A stretch of 64,000 bases of DNA from Halalkalicoccus sp. NIPERK01 (lineage in GTDB: Archaea; Halobacteriota; Halobacteria; Halobacteriales; Halalkalicoccaceae): positions 372,001 to 436,000 of the forward strand of contig NZ_JASVVV010000002.1 of the NCBI RefSeq assembly GCF_030287405.1. The letters run 5' to 3'. Below, piece after piece: positions 1 through 8,867 of this stretch. The notes under the pieces are model-generated. The model saw nothing but the letters and a program-made list of their open reading frames with translations, was not told the origin of the DNA and made no database searches. The position numbers and the translations under genes are program-made. Position 1 is the first letter of the stretch. Each line of letters begins with the position of its first letter.

Positions 1-1622
1 CGCGCGGCCCCACCGTCGAGCGCTTCGGCGAGCGAAAGGAGGCGTTTACGACCGACACCGCCGGCCACGAGATCCAGCCGCTGTACACGCCCGACGACGT
101 CGCGGACCTCGACTACGAGGAGGACATGGGGTTCCCCGGCGAGAACCCCTATACGAGGGGTGTCTACTCGACGATGTACCGCGGGCGTCTGTGGACGATG
201 CGCCAGTACGCGGGGATGGGCACGGCCGGGGAGACCAACGAGCGCTACCGGTACCTCATGGACCAGGGCCAGACCGGCCTCTCGATGGCCTTTGACTTAC
301 CTACCCAGATGGGCTACGACTCCGACGCCGAGATGGCCGCCGGCGAGGTCGGCAAGTCGGGCGTCGCCATCGACTCCGTGCGGGACATGAAGACCGTCTT
401 CGAGGGCATTCCCTTGGAGGAGGTCTCGACCAGCATGACGATCAACGCGCCCGCCGCCGTGTTGCTCGCGATGTACATCGCCGTCGGCGACGAGCAGGGC
501 GTCCCCCGCGAGGAACTGCGGGGGACGATCCAGAACGACCTCCTGAAGGAGTACATCGCCCGCAACACCTACATCTACCCGCCCGAGCCCTCCATGAGGG
601 TTATCACCGACGTCTTCGAGTTCTGCGCCGAGGAGGTGCCCAACTTCAACACGATCTCGATCTCGGGCTATCACATCCGCGAGGCCGGGGCCTCTGCGGC
701 CCAGGAACTCGCGTTCACCCTCGGAAACGGCATCGAGTACGTCGAGGCCGCCCTCGACGCCGGCCAGGACGTCGACGAGTTCGCCCCGCAACTCTCCTTT
801 TTCTTCAACGCGCACAACGACGTCTTCGAGGAGGTCGCCAAGTTCCGCGCCGCGCGCCGGATGTGGGCGACGATCATGGAGGAGCGCTTCGACGCCGAGA
901 CCGAGGCGGCCAAGCAGTTGAAGTTCCACACGCAGACCGCGGGCTCGATGCTGACCGCCCAGCAGATCGAGAACAACGTGGTTCGGGTGGCCTATCAGGC
1001 GCTCGCCGCAGTGCTGGGAGGGACCCAGAGTTTACACACCAACGGGAAGGACGAGGCCCTCGCGCTACCCACCGAGAAGAGCGTTCGGACGGCGCTCAGA
1101 ACGCAGCAGATCCTCGCCCACGAGTCGGGTGCCGCGGACACCATCGATCCGCTCGCGGGCAGTTACTACGTCGAGGCGCTGACCGACGAGATCGAGGAGG
1201 AGGCGTTCGAGATCATCCGCGAGGTCGACGACCGGGGCGGGATGCTCGAGGCCGTCGAGGACCAGTGGGTCCAGCGCCAGATCCAGGACGTCGCCTTCGA
1301 GCGCCAGCGCGAGATCGAGGACGGTAGTAGAGTGATCGTCGGCGTCAACGAGTTCGAGATCGACGAGGAACCCGAGATGGACATCGAGGAGGTCACCGGG
1401 GAGGACCAGCAACGACAGATCGCCCGCTTAGAGGAGGTTCGGGCCGAGCGCGACGACGAGGCCGTCGCCGAGGCGCTCGCCGCGCTCGAAGGGGCCGCCG
1501 AGGGCGAGGAGAACGTCATGCCGCCGATCCTCGAGGCGGTGAAGGCGGAGGCGACGACCGGCGAGATCTGTGACGTTCTTCGGGACGTCTTCGGCGAGTA
1601 CCAGCCGGGCAGCGCGCTCTGA
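1..1622 (+). CDS. mcmA: methylmalonyl-CoA mutase large subunit, catalytic domain (5'-partial)
   Basis: This subunit carries the substrate-binding barrel of adenosylcobalamin-dependent methylmalonyl-CoA mutase, which interconverts (R)-methylmalonyl-CoA and succinyl-CoA. The reading frame is open from base 3, so the gene begins before the window; the internal ATG at 126 is not the start, because family-like sequence ('[19 protein letters not shown]') precedes it. Recognisable family segments are '[20 protein letters not shown]', '[12 protein letters not shown]' and '[17 protein letters not shown]'. About 540 residues are visible and there is no cobalamin-binding domain after the barrel. This matches the archaeal arrangement in which that domain is a separate small subunit, which is not in this window. 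Confident. Confidence 0.95.
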   Translation, partial: RGPTVERFGERKEAFTTDTAGHEIQPLYTPDDVADLDYEEDMGFPGENPYTRGVYSTMYRGRLWTMRQYAGMGTAGETNERYRYLMDQGQTGLSMAFDLPTQMGYDSDAEMAAGEVGKSGVAIDSVRDMKTVFEGIPLEEVSTSMTINAPAAVLLAMYIAVGDEQGVPREELRGTIQNDLLKEYIARNTYIYPPEPSMRVITDVFEFCAEEVPNFNTISISGYHIREAGASAAQELAFTLGNGIEYVEAALDAGQDVDEFAPQLSFFFNAHNDVFEEVAKFRAARRMWATIMEERFDAETEAAKQLKFHTQTAGSMLTAQQIENNVVRVAYQALAAVLGGTQSLHTNGKDEALALPTEKSVRTALRTQQILAHESGAADTIDPLAGSYYVEALTDEIEEEAFEIIREVDDRGGMLEAVEDQWVQRQIQDVAFERQREIEDGSRVIVGVNEFEIDEEPEMDIEEVTGEDQQRQIARLEEVRAERDDEAVAEALAALEGAAEGEENVMPPILEAVKAEATTGEICDVLRDVFGEYQPGSAL

Positions 1623-1690
1623 GCGCTTCCGAAGGACGAACTTGCTGACGCATCCCGAACGCCTATTCCTCTCACGCCGCACCATCGGGT

Positions 1691-2516
1691 ATGGACTCAC
1701 CGACCAGTGACGACGTAGCCAGCGTGAACGGGATGCCCATGCTCGGGCTCGGGACGTGGGAGAACGAGGACGAAGAGCAGTGCGCAGAGAGCGTCCGGAC
1801 GGCGCTGGAGACGGGCTATCGCCACGTCGACACCGCACAGGCCTACGGCAACGAGGAGAGCGTCGGCGAGGGGATCGAGCGCGCCGGCGTCCCCCGCGAG
1901 GAGGTGTTCCTCGCGACCAAGCTCTGGATCGAGAACCTCGCGCCCGAGGACGTGATCGAGAGCACCGAGGAGAGCCTCGAGAGGCTCGGGACCGACTACG
2001 TGGACCTCCTCTACATCCACTGGCCGGCCGGCGAGTACGACCCCGAGGGGACGTTCGACGCGCTCTCGACGCTGGTGGCCGACGGCCTCGTCGAGAACGT
2101 CGGCGTCTCGAACTTCGAACCCGAGCAACTCGACGAGGCGCGCGAGGCGAGCGCCGTGCCGATCTTCGCGAACCAGGTCGAGTGCCACCCCCTCCTCCCC
2201 CAGGAGAGCCTGCGAGCGTACGCCGACGAACACGGCCTCCCGCTGGTGGCGTACTCGCCGCTCGCGCGCGGCGAGGTCTTCGACGTCCCCCAACTGGAGG
2301 AGATCGCCGAGAAGCACGGCGTCAGCGCCGCACAGGTCAGCCTCGCGTGGCTCCGCGAGAAAGGGGATCACGGCGATCCCGAAGGCGACGAGCGAGGAGC
2401 ACGTCCGTGACAACTGGGAGTCGCTCGCGCTCGACCTCGACGCCGAGGACGTCGAGGTCATCGACGGGATCGACGAGCGGGAACGGAGGGTCGATCCGAG
2501 CTTCGCCCCCTGGTGA
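1691..2516 (+). pseudogene. aldo/keto reductase, frameshifted near the 3' end
   Basis: This is an NADPH-dependent aldo/keto reductase of the short (about 275 residue) family that reduces aldehydes and ketones. From the ATG at 1691 the protein shows 'MPMLGLGTW', 'GYRHVDTAQAYGNE' (catalytic Asp/Tyr), 'LATKLW' (catalytic Lys) and 'YIHWP' (catalytic His). At 2363-2366 there is a run of four G. In the published frame the protein derails after 'WLREKG' and stops at 2410 (239 aa). If one G is removed the frame reads 'EKGITAIPKATSEEHVR' and continues to 'DPSFAPW' and a TGA at 2514-2516, giving the normal family ending. It is either a real recent frameshift or a homopolymer sequencing error; the rest of the gene looks under selection. 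Confidence 0.85.
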
Positions 2517-2567
2517 TCTCTTTTATTTTATCGAAACAGTAAAGTAATTTGATAGTATCCTATCGGT

Positions 2568-3308
2568 ATGGCAGTGCGGTCACACCGCTCGGGAACCGTC
2601 GGAGCGATCCGACTCGACCTGAAGCGGTTGCACGAGAGTTGGATGGAACTGTTCTTCCCGCGCCAGCGCGGCGGTGCGCATTCGGTGCTCGGGAAGTGGA
2701 CGCCGAGCACGACGAGCGGCCGGGTCGCCTATGGGGGGTGGGCGGGGCTCGGTGCGTTCGTCGTGGCGCTGTTGTACCCGCTCGTGGTGGTCGGCTTCGC
2801 GCTTCGGTACTACACCCGCCGGATCGACCGGGCGGCCGCGAGCCTGGGAGTAGCCGGCGTCGTGGGCCTCTCCACGCTCGTCTGGGGGGGGCTGACGATC
2901 GTCGCCCACCTGCAGTTCTCCCGGCGGGGGTTCGTCGCGGTCGCGGCCGCGGCGGTCGTCGCGACGGCGGCGGCGGCCGCCGCCGTCGCGTTCTCGCGCG
3001 CTGGCGGGCGGGGGACGACGATCGTCCTCGCGTACCCGTCGGCGATGACCGCGCTCTTCTTGCCGCCCGTGGTCGCCGCGTTGTTCTCGGTGACGCTCGG
3101 GTCGGTGGTCTTCCCGGGGAGTACGGAACTCGCGATCCGACTGCTCGACGGACCGCTCGCGGCCGCCGGGGCGAGCGAGTTCCTGCGCGACAACTATACC
3201 CTCGAAGGGGCGGCCTACGTGGCGATGTGGTTCGCGATCGCGGTCCCCGTCGGATGGCTGCTGGGCTGTGTCGTTACGCTCGCCAACCTGGTTCGGCCCT
3301 CCCGGTGA
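2568..3308 (+). CDS. multi-pass membrane protein of unknown function
   Basis: I do not recognise the family. The 246-residue protein has a basic, soluble first 50 residues and then about five hydrophobic stretches (roughly residues 55-78, 92-116, 120-141, 148-180 and 215-242). The third is extremely Ala/Val rich. No catalytic or transporter motif is visible. It starts at an ATG shortly downstream of an AT-rich stretch (2520-2560) that could hold its promoter. Charge and codon use fit a real haloarchaeal gene. Overlapping open frames on both strands are shadows. Confidence 0.7.
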   Translation: MAVRSHRSGTVGAIRLDLKRLHESWMELFFPRQRGGAHSVLGKWTPSTTSGRVAYGGWAGLGAFVVALLYPLVVVGFALRYYTRRIDRAAASLGVAGVVGLSTLVWGGLTIVAHLQFSRRGFVAVAAAAVVATAAAAAAVAFSRAGGRGTTIVLAYPSAMTALFLPPVVAALFSVTLGSVVFPGSTELAIRLLDGPLAAAGASEFLRDNYTLEGAAYVAMWFAIAVPVGWLLGCVVTLANLVRPSR

Positions 3309-3359
3309 GGACGATATCTAAACGGTTATTAGTCCGCGGTGAGGACGGCTACATCACCC

Positions 3360-3509
3360 ATGCTGATCATCGACACTGTTCGAGCGTACCTCACCGAGGC
3401 GGAACAGACCGTCTCGGAGTGTCGACACTGCGGGACGACGGTCGATGCCGGCACGAAGCGATGTCCCGAGTGTGGTCACGAGGCGATCGCGCGATACCAC
3501 GTCGCGTAG
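3360..3509 (+). CDS. 49-residue zinc-ribbon microprotein
   Basis: This short gene runs from ATG 3360 to TAG 3507-3509. The protein begins 'MLIIDTVRAYLTEAEQTVSE' and carries two Cys pairs, 'CRHC' and 'CPEC', separated by 11 residues, the spacing of a single zinc ribbon. Haloarchaea encode many such CPxCG-type microproteins, some of which influence growth or stress responses; the specific role here is unknown. It is preceded by a possible TATA-like stretch 'ctaaacggttat' near 3318-3330. It is short enough to be missed by standard gene callers, but the paired cysteines make chance unlikely. Confidence 0.7.
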   Translation: MLIIDTVRAYLTEAEQTVSECRHCGTTVDAGTKRCPECGHEAIARYHVA

Positions 3510-3637
3510 CGCCGAAGGCCGCGTCGGCCAGTCGAAATCCTCCGCTCGTCTCTGTGCATCGACCCCCGTGAGTCGTGCGGACGGCGAACCCGTGTGCGCC
3601 GCGGAACCCTTATTCCCGCCGCGCCGAAGGACCACGT

Positions 3638-3826
3638 ATGGAGTTCGACCTCCCAAAGACGGCGGCGGTCTTCGCCGCGCTGATCGCTCTCGGCGTCGTC
3701 GGGACGACCCCGATGATGGGGACCGGAACCGTCCTGATGATGGTGTTGCCCTCGATGGTCGTCTTCGGCCTCGTGGTCCTCGCGCTGGGCGTCAAACACG
3801 GCGAGTACCGCGCGACCCGCCGATAG
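3638..3826 (+). CDS. 62-residue two-TM membrane protein
   Basis: A small conserved-looking haloarchaeal membrane protein. I chose the ATG at 3638 rather than the upstream in-frame ATG at 3575 because 'MEFDLPKTAAVFAALIALG' is a natural start and the extra residues are Arg/Pro rich. Two hydrophobic segments (about residues 8-27 and 29-54) are joined by 'GTTPMMGTGT', and the end is basic ('HGEYRATRR'), suggesting a cytoplasmic tail. An 'acccttattcccg' stretch about 30 bases upstream could be the promoter. Function unknown. It is convergent with tfb, 21 bases away. Confidence 0.7.
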   Translation: MEFDLPKTAAVFAALIALGVVGTTPMMGTGTVLMMVLPSMVVFGLVVLALGVKHGEYRATRR

Positions 3827-3847
3827 CCGGGTGGATCGGAGAAACGG

Positions 3848-4819
3848 CTAGCTGTGGATACCCATCGCCTCGATCTGTTCTTGATACCGGTTCCGGATGG
3901 TGACTTCCGTCACCTGCGCGACGTCCGCGACCTCGCGCTGGGTCTTCTTCTCGTTACACAGCAGCGACGCGGCGTAAATGGCCGCCGCCGCATACCCCGT
4001 GGGTGACTTGCCCGAGAGCAGGCCCTCCTCGGCGGTGGTTTCGATGATCTCGTTAGCTTTCGACTGTACTTCTTCCGAGAGTTCGAGTTCGGAGCAGAAT
4101 CGGGGAACGTACTTCTTCGGATCGACGGGTCGCATCTCGAGGCCGAGTTCCTGGGAGATATACCGATAAGTCCGGCCGATCTCCTTTCGCTCGACCCGCG
4201 AGACCTCGCTGATCTCCTCGAGGCTTCGGGGGATGCCCTCCTTCCGACAGGCGGCGTACAGCGCCGCGGTGGCGACGCCCTCGATCGAGCGCCCCCGGAT
4301 GAGGTCCTCCTTGAGCGCACGCCGGTAGATCACCGAGGCGACCTCTCGGACCGAGCGGGGCACGCCCAGCGCGCTGGCCATTCGGTCGATCTCGCTGAGC
4401 GCGAACTGGAGGTTGCGCTCGCCGGCGTCCTTCGTCCGGATGCGTTCCTGCCACTTGCGCAGGCGGTGCATCTGGCTGCGCTTCTTCGAGGAGATGGACC
4501 GGCCGTAGGCGTCCTTGTCCTTCCAGTCAATCGTCGTGGTGAGCCCCTTGTCGTGCATCGTCTGGGTCGTCGGCGCGCCCACCCGGGACTTGCTCTGGCG
4601 CTCCTGATGATTGAACGCCCGCCACTCGGGGCCGGGGTCGATGTTGCCCTCCTCGACGACCAGACCACAGTCATCGCAGATGAGTTCGCCCCGATCGGAA
4701 CTCTTGACGAGGTTGTCGGACGCACACTCCGGGCAGGTGCGTGTCCCTTCCTCCTCCGAAGTTCCTTCGGGGTGCTCCGTCTCGTGCTCGCGCTCCCGCT
4801 GACGGGTGGACCGTGTCAT
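3848..4819 (-). CDS. tfb: transcription initiation factor TFB (TFIIB homologue)
   Basis: TFB bridges TATA-bound TBP and RNA polymerase in archaeal transcription initiation. The N-terminal zinc ribbon has Cys pairs 'CPEC' (residues 29-32) and 'CDDC' (about 47-50). It is followed by the B-finger/linker ('[18 protein letters not shown]') and two cyclin-like repeats, about 115-210 and 215-315, with the C-terminal HTH '[20 protein letters not shown]'. Start: the longer frame begins at a GTG at 4849, but the ATG at 4819 gives 323 residues, a typical TFB length, and lies a leaderless distance from a TATA element. Haloarchaea carry several tfb paralogues, so this is one of a set. Confidence 0.97.
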   Translation of the reverse strand: MTRSTRQREREHETEHPEGTSEEEGTRTCPECASDNLVKSSDRGELICDDCGLVVEEGNIDPGPEWRAFNHQERQSKSRVGAPTTQTMHDKGLTTTIDWKDKDAYGRSISSKKRSQMHRLRKWQERIRTKDAGERNLQFALSEIDRMASALGVPRSVREVASVIYRRALKEDLIRGRSIEGVATAALYAACRKEGIPRSLEEISEVSRVERKEIGRTYRYISQELGLEMRPVDPKKYVPRFCSELELSEEVQSKANEIIETTAEEGLLSGKSPTGYAAAAIYAASLLCNEKKTQREVADVAQVTEVTIRNRYQEQIEAMGIHS

Positions 4820-4846
4820 CGCACTTAAATAGTAGTGCAACCAGAA

Positions 4847-4854
4847 CACTTAAA
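4847..4854 (-). promoter_or_regulatory. tfb promoter TATA element, part of a duplicated 8-mer
   Basis: On the minus strand 'TTTAAGTG' lies about 28-35 bases before the tfb ATG, the spacing for a leaderless transcript. The same eight bases recur at 4822-4829, 25 bp downstream, immediately before the start codon, where initiation would occur. Confidence 0.55.
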
Positions 4855-4998
4855 CCCTTGGTCCGGTTCGTGACCTGTCCGTAACGACAGAAGATGCGGA
4901 GATCGGACGAGAGTCGCTTTCGGTGGGGTCTACCGGCCGTTCTGCCCGACGACGGAGGACCAGAACGGCTATATCGGAGAACGGGCGAGCGTCAGACA

Positions 4999-5592
4999 AT
5001 GCCCTCACTCCCCTACGATCCCGACGAGGCACGCGAGAAGCTGGAAGCCGCGGGAGCGAGCGTGACGAGCGGGAACACGGACCACGAGCGGTGGCGCGCG
5101 GAACTCGGCGGGGCGAACGCGGTCGCGTACGACGGGACGGTCGTCGTCCAGGGCGCGCGCCCCGCGGACATCGAGTCGGTCCTCCGGGAAAGCGGCGGAC
5201 GGGTCCACTGCTACTTCGACGGCGGCAGCCGCGGCAACCCCGGCCCCGCGGCGATCGGCTGGGTGCTCGTCTCGGGCGACGGGATCGTCGCGGAGGGAAG
5301 CGAGCGGATCGGGGAGACGACGAACAACCGCGCGGAGTACGAGGCGCTGATCCGAGGGCTGGAGGTCGCACGCGAGTACGGCTTCGACGAGGTGGAGATC
5401 CGCGGGGACTCCCAGTTGGTGGTCAAACAGGTCCGGGGGGAGTGGGACGCGAACGACCCCGGGATGCGCGAGCGGCGCGTGCGCGTCCACGAACTTCTCG
5501 CGGAGTTCGAGGAGTGGTCGATCACCCACGTACCGCGGGAGGTAAACGAGCGCGCCGACGACCTCGTGAACGAGGCGTTCGAGGATGGCTGA
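4999..5592 (+). CDS. rnhA: ribonuclease HI
   Basis: This enzyme cleaves the RNA strand of RNA-DNA hybrids. The catalytic carboxylates are in place: D74 in 'YFDGGSRGNPGPAAIG', E113 in 'NNRAEYEAL', D137 in 'RGDSQLV', and an Asp near 187 in 'NERADDLV'. About 65 extra residues precede the RNase H fold, a feature of haloarchaeal RNase HI. I chose ATG 4999 over the in-frame ATG at 4894 because the extra residues are Arg rich and the resulting 197 residues match the family. The next gene starts inside its last codons, so the two are translationally coupled. Confidence 0.93.
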   Translation: MPSLPYDPDEAREKLEAAGASVTSGNTDHERWRAELGGANAVAYDGTVVVQGARPADIESVLRESGGRVHCYFDGGSRGNPGPAAIGWVLVSGDGIVAEGSERIGETTNNRAEYEALIRGLEVAREYGFDEVEIRGDSQLVVKQVRGEWDANDPGMRERRVRVHELLAEFEEWSITHVPREVNERADDLVNEAFEDG

Positions 5593-6133
5593 ACTACCCG
5601 ACGACGTCGTCGAGGAGACGACGCGGCTGACGAAACTCGCACGCGCGGCGGTCGACGACAAGGAGGCCGCGGCCTACCGCCGCCACCGGGCGGAACTGCT
5701 CGACGACCACGACTTCACCGCGCGCGTCCGCGAGGAGGACGCCGCGGCGACCCTCGTCCTCCACCCCGCCGAGTGGGTCGAGGACGGGACGATCCGTCCC
5801 GGGCGGATCGACGACACCGACCGGGCGATCGAGGTCCAGGTCGCCGGACCGGAGAGCCCCGGGGACTGGGACGCCGTCGAGGAGCACAACCGGGCGGTCG
5901 CGGCCCGCGTCCGCGAGGCGCACGGCGACGTCCACGGCGACAACGCCGACGCCTTCGCCGATTTCATGGGCAACCACTACGCGAAGCCCGTCGAGGACGC
6001 CACCCCCGAGGAGCGCGCGGAGTTCCTCGCGGAGTACTTCGTCCGAAACGCGTGGCCGAGCGAGGACCAGAAGGAGGCGATAGAGCGGTCGCTCGAACAC
6101 GTCGAAAAAACGGCGAAAACGGACCGGTCGTAG
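5585..6133 (+). CDS. rnhA-operon conserved protein (probably DUF7108)
   Basis: A 182-residue, very acidic soluble protein without recognised catalytic motifs. It overlaps the end of rnhA by 8 bases, and this pairing is known in haloarchaea, where it is annotated as an RnhA operon protein. Visible features are a predicted helical start ('VVEETTRLTKLARAAVDDKEA'-like segment), a central beta-rich part ('ATLVLHPAEWVEDGT'), and a conserved-looking 'FADFMGNHYAKP' followed by 'FLAEYFVRNAWPS'. The function is unknown; context suggests a link to RNA-DNA hybrid processing. Confidence 0.85.
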   Translation: MAELPDDVVEETTRLTKLARAAVDDKEAAAYRRHRAELLDDHDFTARVREEDAAATLVLHPAEWVEDGTIRPGRIDDTDRAIEVQVAGPESPGDWDAVEEHNRAVAARVREAHGDVHGDNADAFADFMGNHYAKPVEDATPEERAEFLAEYFVRNAWPSEDQKEAIERSLEHVEKTAKTDRS

Positions 6134-6140
6134 CGACGAG

Positions 6141-6494
6141 CTACGCGTCGATGAGGGCCCGAACGTCCTCGGCGCGATCCTCACCGGTGACGAGCTTCGA
6201 GAAGACCCAGTTCAACTGGCCCAGGACCGTCGCGTAGCCGTCGTCGGTCAGCTCGTACTGGTTGGTCCGCTTGTCGAGTTCGCTCTTCGCGACGAGACCG
6301 CGCTCGACGAGGTCGTCGAGGTTCGGGTACAACCGCCCGTGGTTGACCTCGGTCCCGTAGTAACTCTCTAGTTCACGTTTGATCGCCAGCCCGTACATCG
6401 GCTCCTCCGCGAGGATGACCAGGATGTTGTGCTGGAACGCGGTCAAATCGTGTGCTGTCTGCTGGGTGCCCGGAACCGCTTGTGCCTCTGACAT
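6141..6494 (-). CDS. PadR-family winged-helix transcriptional regulator
   Basis: A 117-residue DNA-binding protein. The core 'LTAFQHNILVILAEEPMYGL' followed by 'IKRELESYYGTEVNHGRLYPNL' is the PadR winged helix, with the recognition helix at 'NHGRLYPNLDDLVERGLV' and the wing at 'RTNQYELTDDG'. The ATG at 6494 is preferred over the upstream start at 6626 because a TATA box sits at leaderless distance from it and the extra residues are not family-like. Similar haloarchaeal proteins resemble the repressor of phage phiH, but no phage genes are nearby. It is convergent with the rnhA operon, 7 bases apart. Confidence 0.9.
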   Translation of the reverse strand: MSEAQAVPGTQQTAHDLTAFQHNILVILAEEPMYGLAIKRELESYYGTEVNHGRLYPNLDDLVERGLVAKSELDKRTNQYELTDDGYATVLGQLNWVFSKLVTGEDRAEDVRALIDA

Positions 6495-6517
6495 CACCGT
6501 AGAACATGTCATCCGCC

Positions 6518-6525
6518 TATTTAAG
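6518..6525 (-). promoter_or_regulatory. TATA box of the padR-like gene
   Basis: On the minus strand 'CTTAAATA' lies 24-31 bases upstream of the ATG at 6494, the classic haloarchaeal leaderless promoter spacing. Confidence 0.65.
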
Positions 6526-6690
6526 AGTTGCCAACCATTCCGTTCGTTTCCGGAGATATTACCGGATAGTATCGACATATCTAGTAAATGAAACCCCAGA
6601 CTAGTGTTTATATTTTGTAATGTCAAGTGAAGGGAGGGCGGACGGGTGTCGAAAGGACTTTTTCCTCGGGCGAAGCAGGACGAACCGGCA

Positions 6691-7224
6691 ATGACGAACC
6701 TCTGGGAGGACCTCGAAACGGGACCGAACCCGCCCGAAGAGATCTACGCGGTCGTCGAGTGTCTCAAGGGCGAACGCAACAAGTACGAGTACGACAAGGA
6801 CATCCCCGGCGTGGTGTTGGACCGGGTGCTCCACTCGAACGTCCACTACCCCTCCGACTACGGGTTCATCCCGCGCAGTTACTACGACGACGAGGACCCC
6901 TTCGACGTGCTCGTGCTCGTCGAGGACGCGACCTTCCCCGGATGTGTGATCGAGGTCCGGCCCGTCGCCCTGATGAAGATGGACGACGACGGCGAGCAGG
7001 ACGACAAGGTGATCGCCGTCCCCTCGGAGGACCCGCGCTACGACCACGTCGAGGACTTAGAGGACGTCACCCAGCAGACCAGAGACGAGATCGACGAGTT
7101 CTTCTCGACGTACAAGAACTTGGAGGAGGGCAAGGAAGTCGAAACCCAGGGCTGGGAGGACCGCGAGGCGGCCTACGACGCGATCGAACACGCACAGGAC
7201 CTCTACGAGGAGCGGTTCGGCTGA
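6691..7224 (+). CDS. ppa: inorganic pyrophosphatase (family I)
   Basis: This soluble Mg2+-dependent enzyme hydrolyses pyrophosphate and so drives biosynthetic reactions. It has the family I signature 'DYGFIPRSYY' followed by 'DEDPFDVLVLVE' (metal-binding acidic residues) and the ending 'GWEDREAAYDAI'. The ATG at 6691 gives 177 residues, the family length; the upstream in-frame start at 6646 adds 15 unlike residues. It stands alone. A TATA-like 'gtttatatt' is at 6606-6614, implying a leader of roughly 50 bases if that is the promoter. Confidence 0.96.
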   Translation: MTNLWEDLETGPNPPEEIYAVVECLKGERNKYEYDKDIPGVVLDRVLHSNVHYPSDYGFIPRSYYDDEDPFDVLVLVEDATFPGCVIEVRPVALMKMDDDGEQDDKVIAVPSEDPRYDHVEDLEDVTQQTRDEIDEFFSTYKNLEEGKEVETQGWEDREAAYDAIEHAQDLYEERFG

Positions 7225-7307
7225 TACACGGCAGTAATCACCCTCTCGGTTCGGGATGTGTTATAATTATGAGTAATCTTTTGAGGGCGGGGAGCGTACG
7301 GGATCGT

Positions 7308-7421
7308 ATGGCAGCACGCACGCCCGCAGTGGGCATCTCACACCCGACGGTCGTCCCGACGAACGCCGACGTCGGATCCGACGAGCGCCCGGAGCCCGAC
7401 GAGAACGCGACCGATCGGTAG
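7308..7421 (+). CDS. possible 37-residue microprotein
   Basis: This short frame starts 'MAARTPAVGISHPTVVPTN' and ends in an acidic tail ('DERPEPDENATDR'). It lies in the 247-base space between ppa and the phosphodiesterase. A strong AT-rich element ('ttataattat', 7261-7270) sits about 40 bases upstream, consistent with its own promoter. A second in-frame ATG at 7270 would give 50 residues. No domain is recognisable; supported only by promoter and composition. Confidence 0.4.
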   Translation: MAARTPAVGISHPTVVPTNADVGSDERPEPDENATDR

Positions 7422-7471
7422 CCCGCGGCGTGAAACGAAGGTTCTTGTAGGGGACGCCAGTAGAGGGTCAC

Positions 7472-8815
7472 ATGGGTCTCTTCGATCGGATACGCGGCGG
7501 CGAAGACCTGCCTCGTGTCGCGTTTATCGGTATCGACGGCGTTCCGCACACGCTCCTCTCGGAACACCCGGAGGAGTTCCCGAACTTCGCCGCGATCGCC
7601 GATGAGGGGACGGCCGACGCGATCGAGAGCATCGTCCCGCCCGAATCGAGCGCCTGCTGGCCCTCGCTGACGACGGGACAGAACCCCGGCGAGACCGGCG
7701 TCTACGGCTTTCAGGACCGCGAGAACGGCTCGTACGACACCTACGTCCCGATGGGCCGCGACGTCCAGGCGACCCGGCTGTGGGATCGCGTCACCGAGGC
7801 CAACCGGAACGCGACGGTGATGAACGTCCCCGTGACGTTCCCGCCCCAGCGAACGGTCCAGCGGATGGTCTCGGGCTTTCTCTCGCCCGGCCTCGACAAG
7901 GCCGCGTATCCCGACGAACTCCGCGAGACGCTCTCGGGCCTTGACTACCGGATCGACGTGAACGCGAAACTCGGCCACGACGAGGACAAACGCAAGTTCA
8001 TCGAGGACGCCCACGAGACGATCGACGCGCGCTACGAGGCCTTTTCACACTACATCACGGAGGACGACTGGGACCTCTTTTTCGGCGTGTTCATGACCAC
8101 CGACCGGGTCAACCACTTCCTGTTCGAGGACTACGAGCGCGACGGCGAGTACAGAGAGGAGTTCATGGACTTTTATCGAAAGCTCGACGGGTACGTCGGC
8201 AACCTGCGCGAGCGCCTCGCCGACGACGTCACCCTCGTCATCGCGAGCGACCACGGCTTTACCACGCTCGACTACGAGGTCCACTGCAACCAGTGGCTCG
8301 CCGAGGAGGGGTGGCTCTCCTTCGAGAACGAGGACCATACGGAACTCGGCGACATCGCGACCGACGCCCGCGCGTACTCGCTCATCCCGGGTCGGTTCTA
8401 CATCAACCTCGAGGGGCGCGAACCGCGGGGGAGCGTCCCCGAAGACGAGTACGAGTCGGTCCGCGCGGAGCTCAAAGCCGACCTCGAGGCGCTCGAAGGA
8501 CCGAACGGCGAGACGGTCTGCGAACGGGTCGTCGAGAAGGAGGACGCCTTCCGGGGCGACCACGACGACATCGCGCCCGACCTCGTGGCGATCCCGAACC
8601 ACGGCTTCGACCTCAAATCGGGGTTCAAGGGCCACGGCGAGGTCTTCGGGAAGGGGCCGCGAAACGGGATGCACAGCTTCGACAACGCGACCCTGCACAT
8701 CGACGGCGAGGCGACGATCAGCGACGCCAACCTCTACGACATCGCGCCGACGATCCTCGACCTGATGGAGGTCGAGTACGACCGCGGCGAGTTCGACGGC
8801 GCGAGCCTCGTCTGA
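7472..8815 (+). CDS. alkaline phosphatase superfamily phosphodiesterase
   Basis: A 447-residue metal-dependent phosphohydrolase of the type I phosphodiesterase/nucleotide pyrophosphatase branch. Metal-site motifs are visible in order: 'IGIDGVP' (Asp), 'PPESSACWPSLTTGQ' (nucleophile region), 'TTDRVNHF' (Asp, His), 'IASDHGF' (Asp, His) and 'RNGMHS' (His). There is no signal peptide, so it should be cytoplasmic. The substrate is not evident; archaeal relatives may act on nucleotide-sugars or phospholipid-like phosphodiesters. The start at 7472 follows a TATA-like 'aggttcttgtag' stretch. Confidence 0.88.
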   Translation: MGLFDRIRGGEDLPRVAFIGIDGVPHTLLSEHPEEFPNFAAIADEGTADAIESIVPPESSACWPSLTTGQNPGETGVYGFQDRENGSYDTYVPMGRDVQATRLWDRVTEANRNATVMNVPVTFPPQRTVQRMVSGFLSPGLDKAAYPDELRETLSGLDYRIDVNAKLGHDEDKRKFIEDAHETIDARYEAFSHYITEDDWDLFFGVFMTTDRVNHFLFEDYERDGEYREEFMDFYRKLDGYVGNLRERLADDVTLVIASDHGFTTLDYEVHCNQWLAEEGWLSFENEDHTELGDIATDARAYSLIPGRFYINLEGREPRGSVPEDEYESVRAELKADLEALEGPNGETVCERVVEKEDAFRGDHDDIAPDLVAIPNHGFDLKSGFKGHGEVFGKGPRNGMHSFDNATLHIDGEATISDANLYDIAPTILDLMEVEYDRGEFDGASLV

Positions 8816-8867
8816 TTTTCGACCCCGATCGAGGGTATTCTTCAGGGACCGGCCCGTAGGCCCGGAC

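Noticed and set aside
863-1327. Arg/Gly-rich frames overlapping the methylmalonyl-CoA mutase
   Set aside because: They mirror the mutase codon pattern and lack any domain; typical frame-shift shadows of GC-rich acidic proteins.
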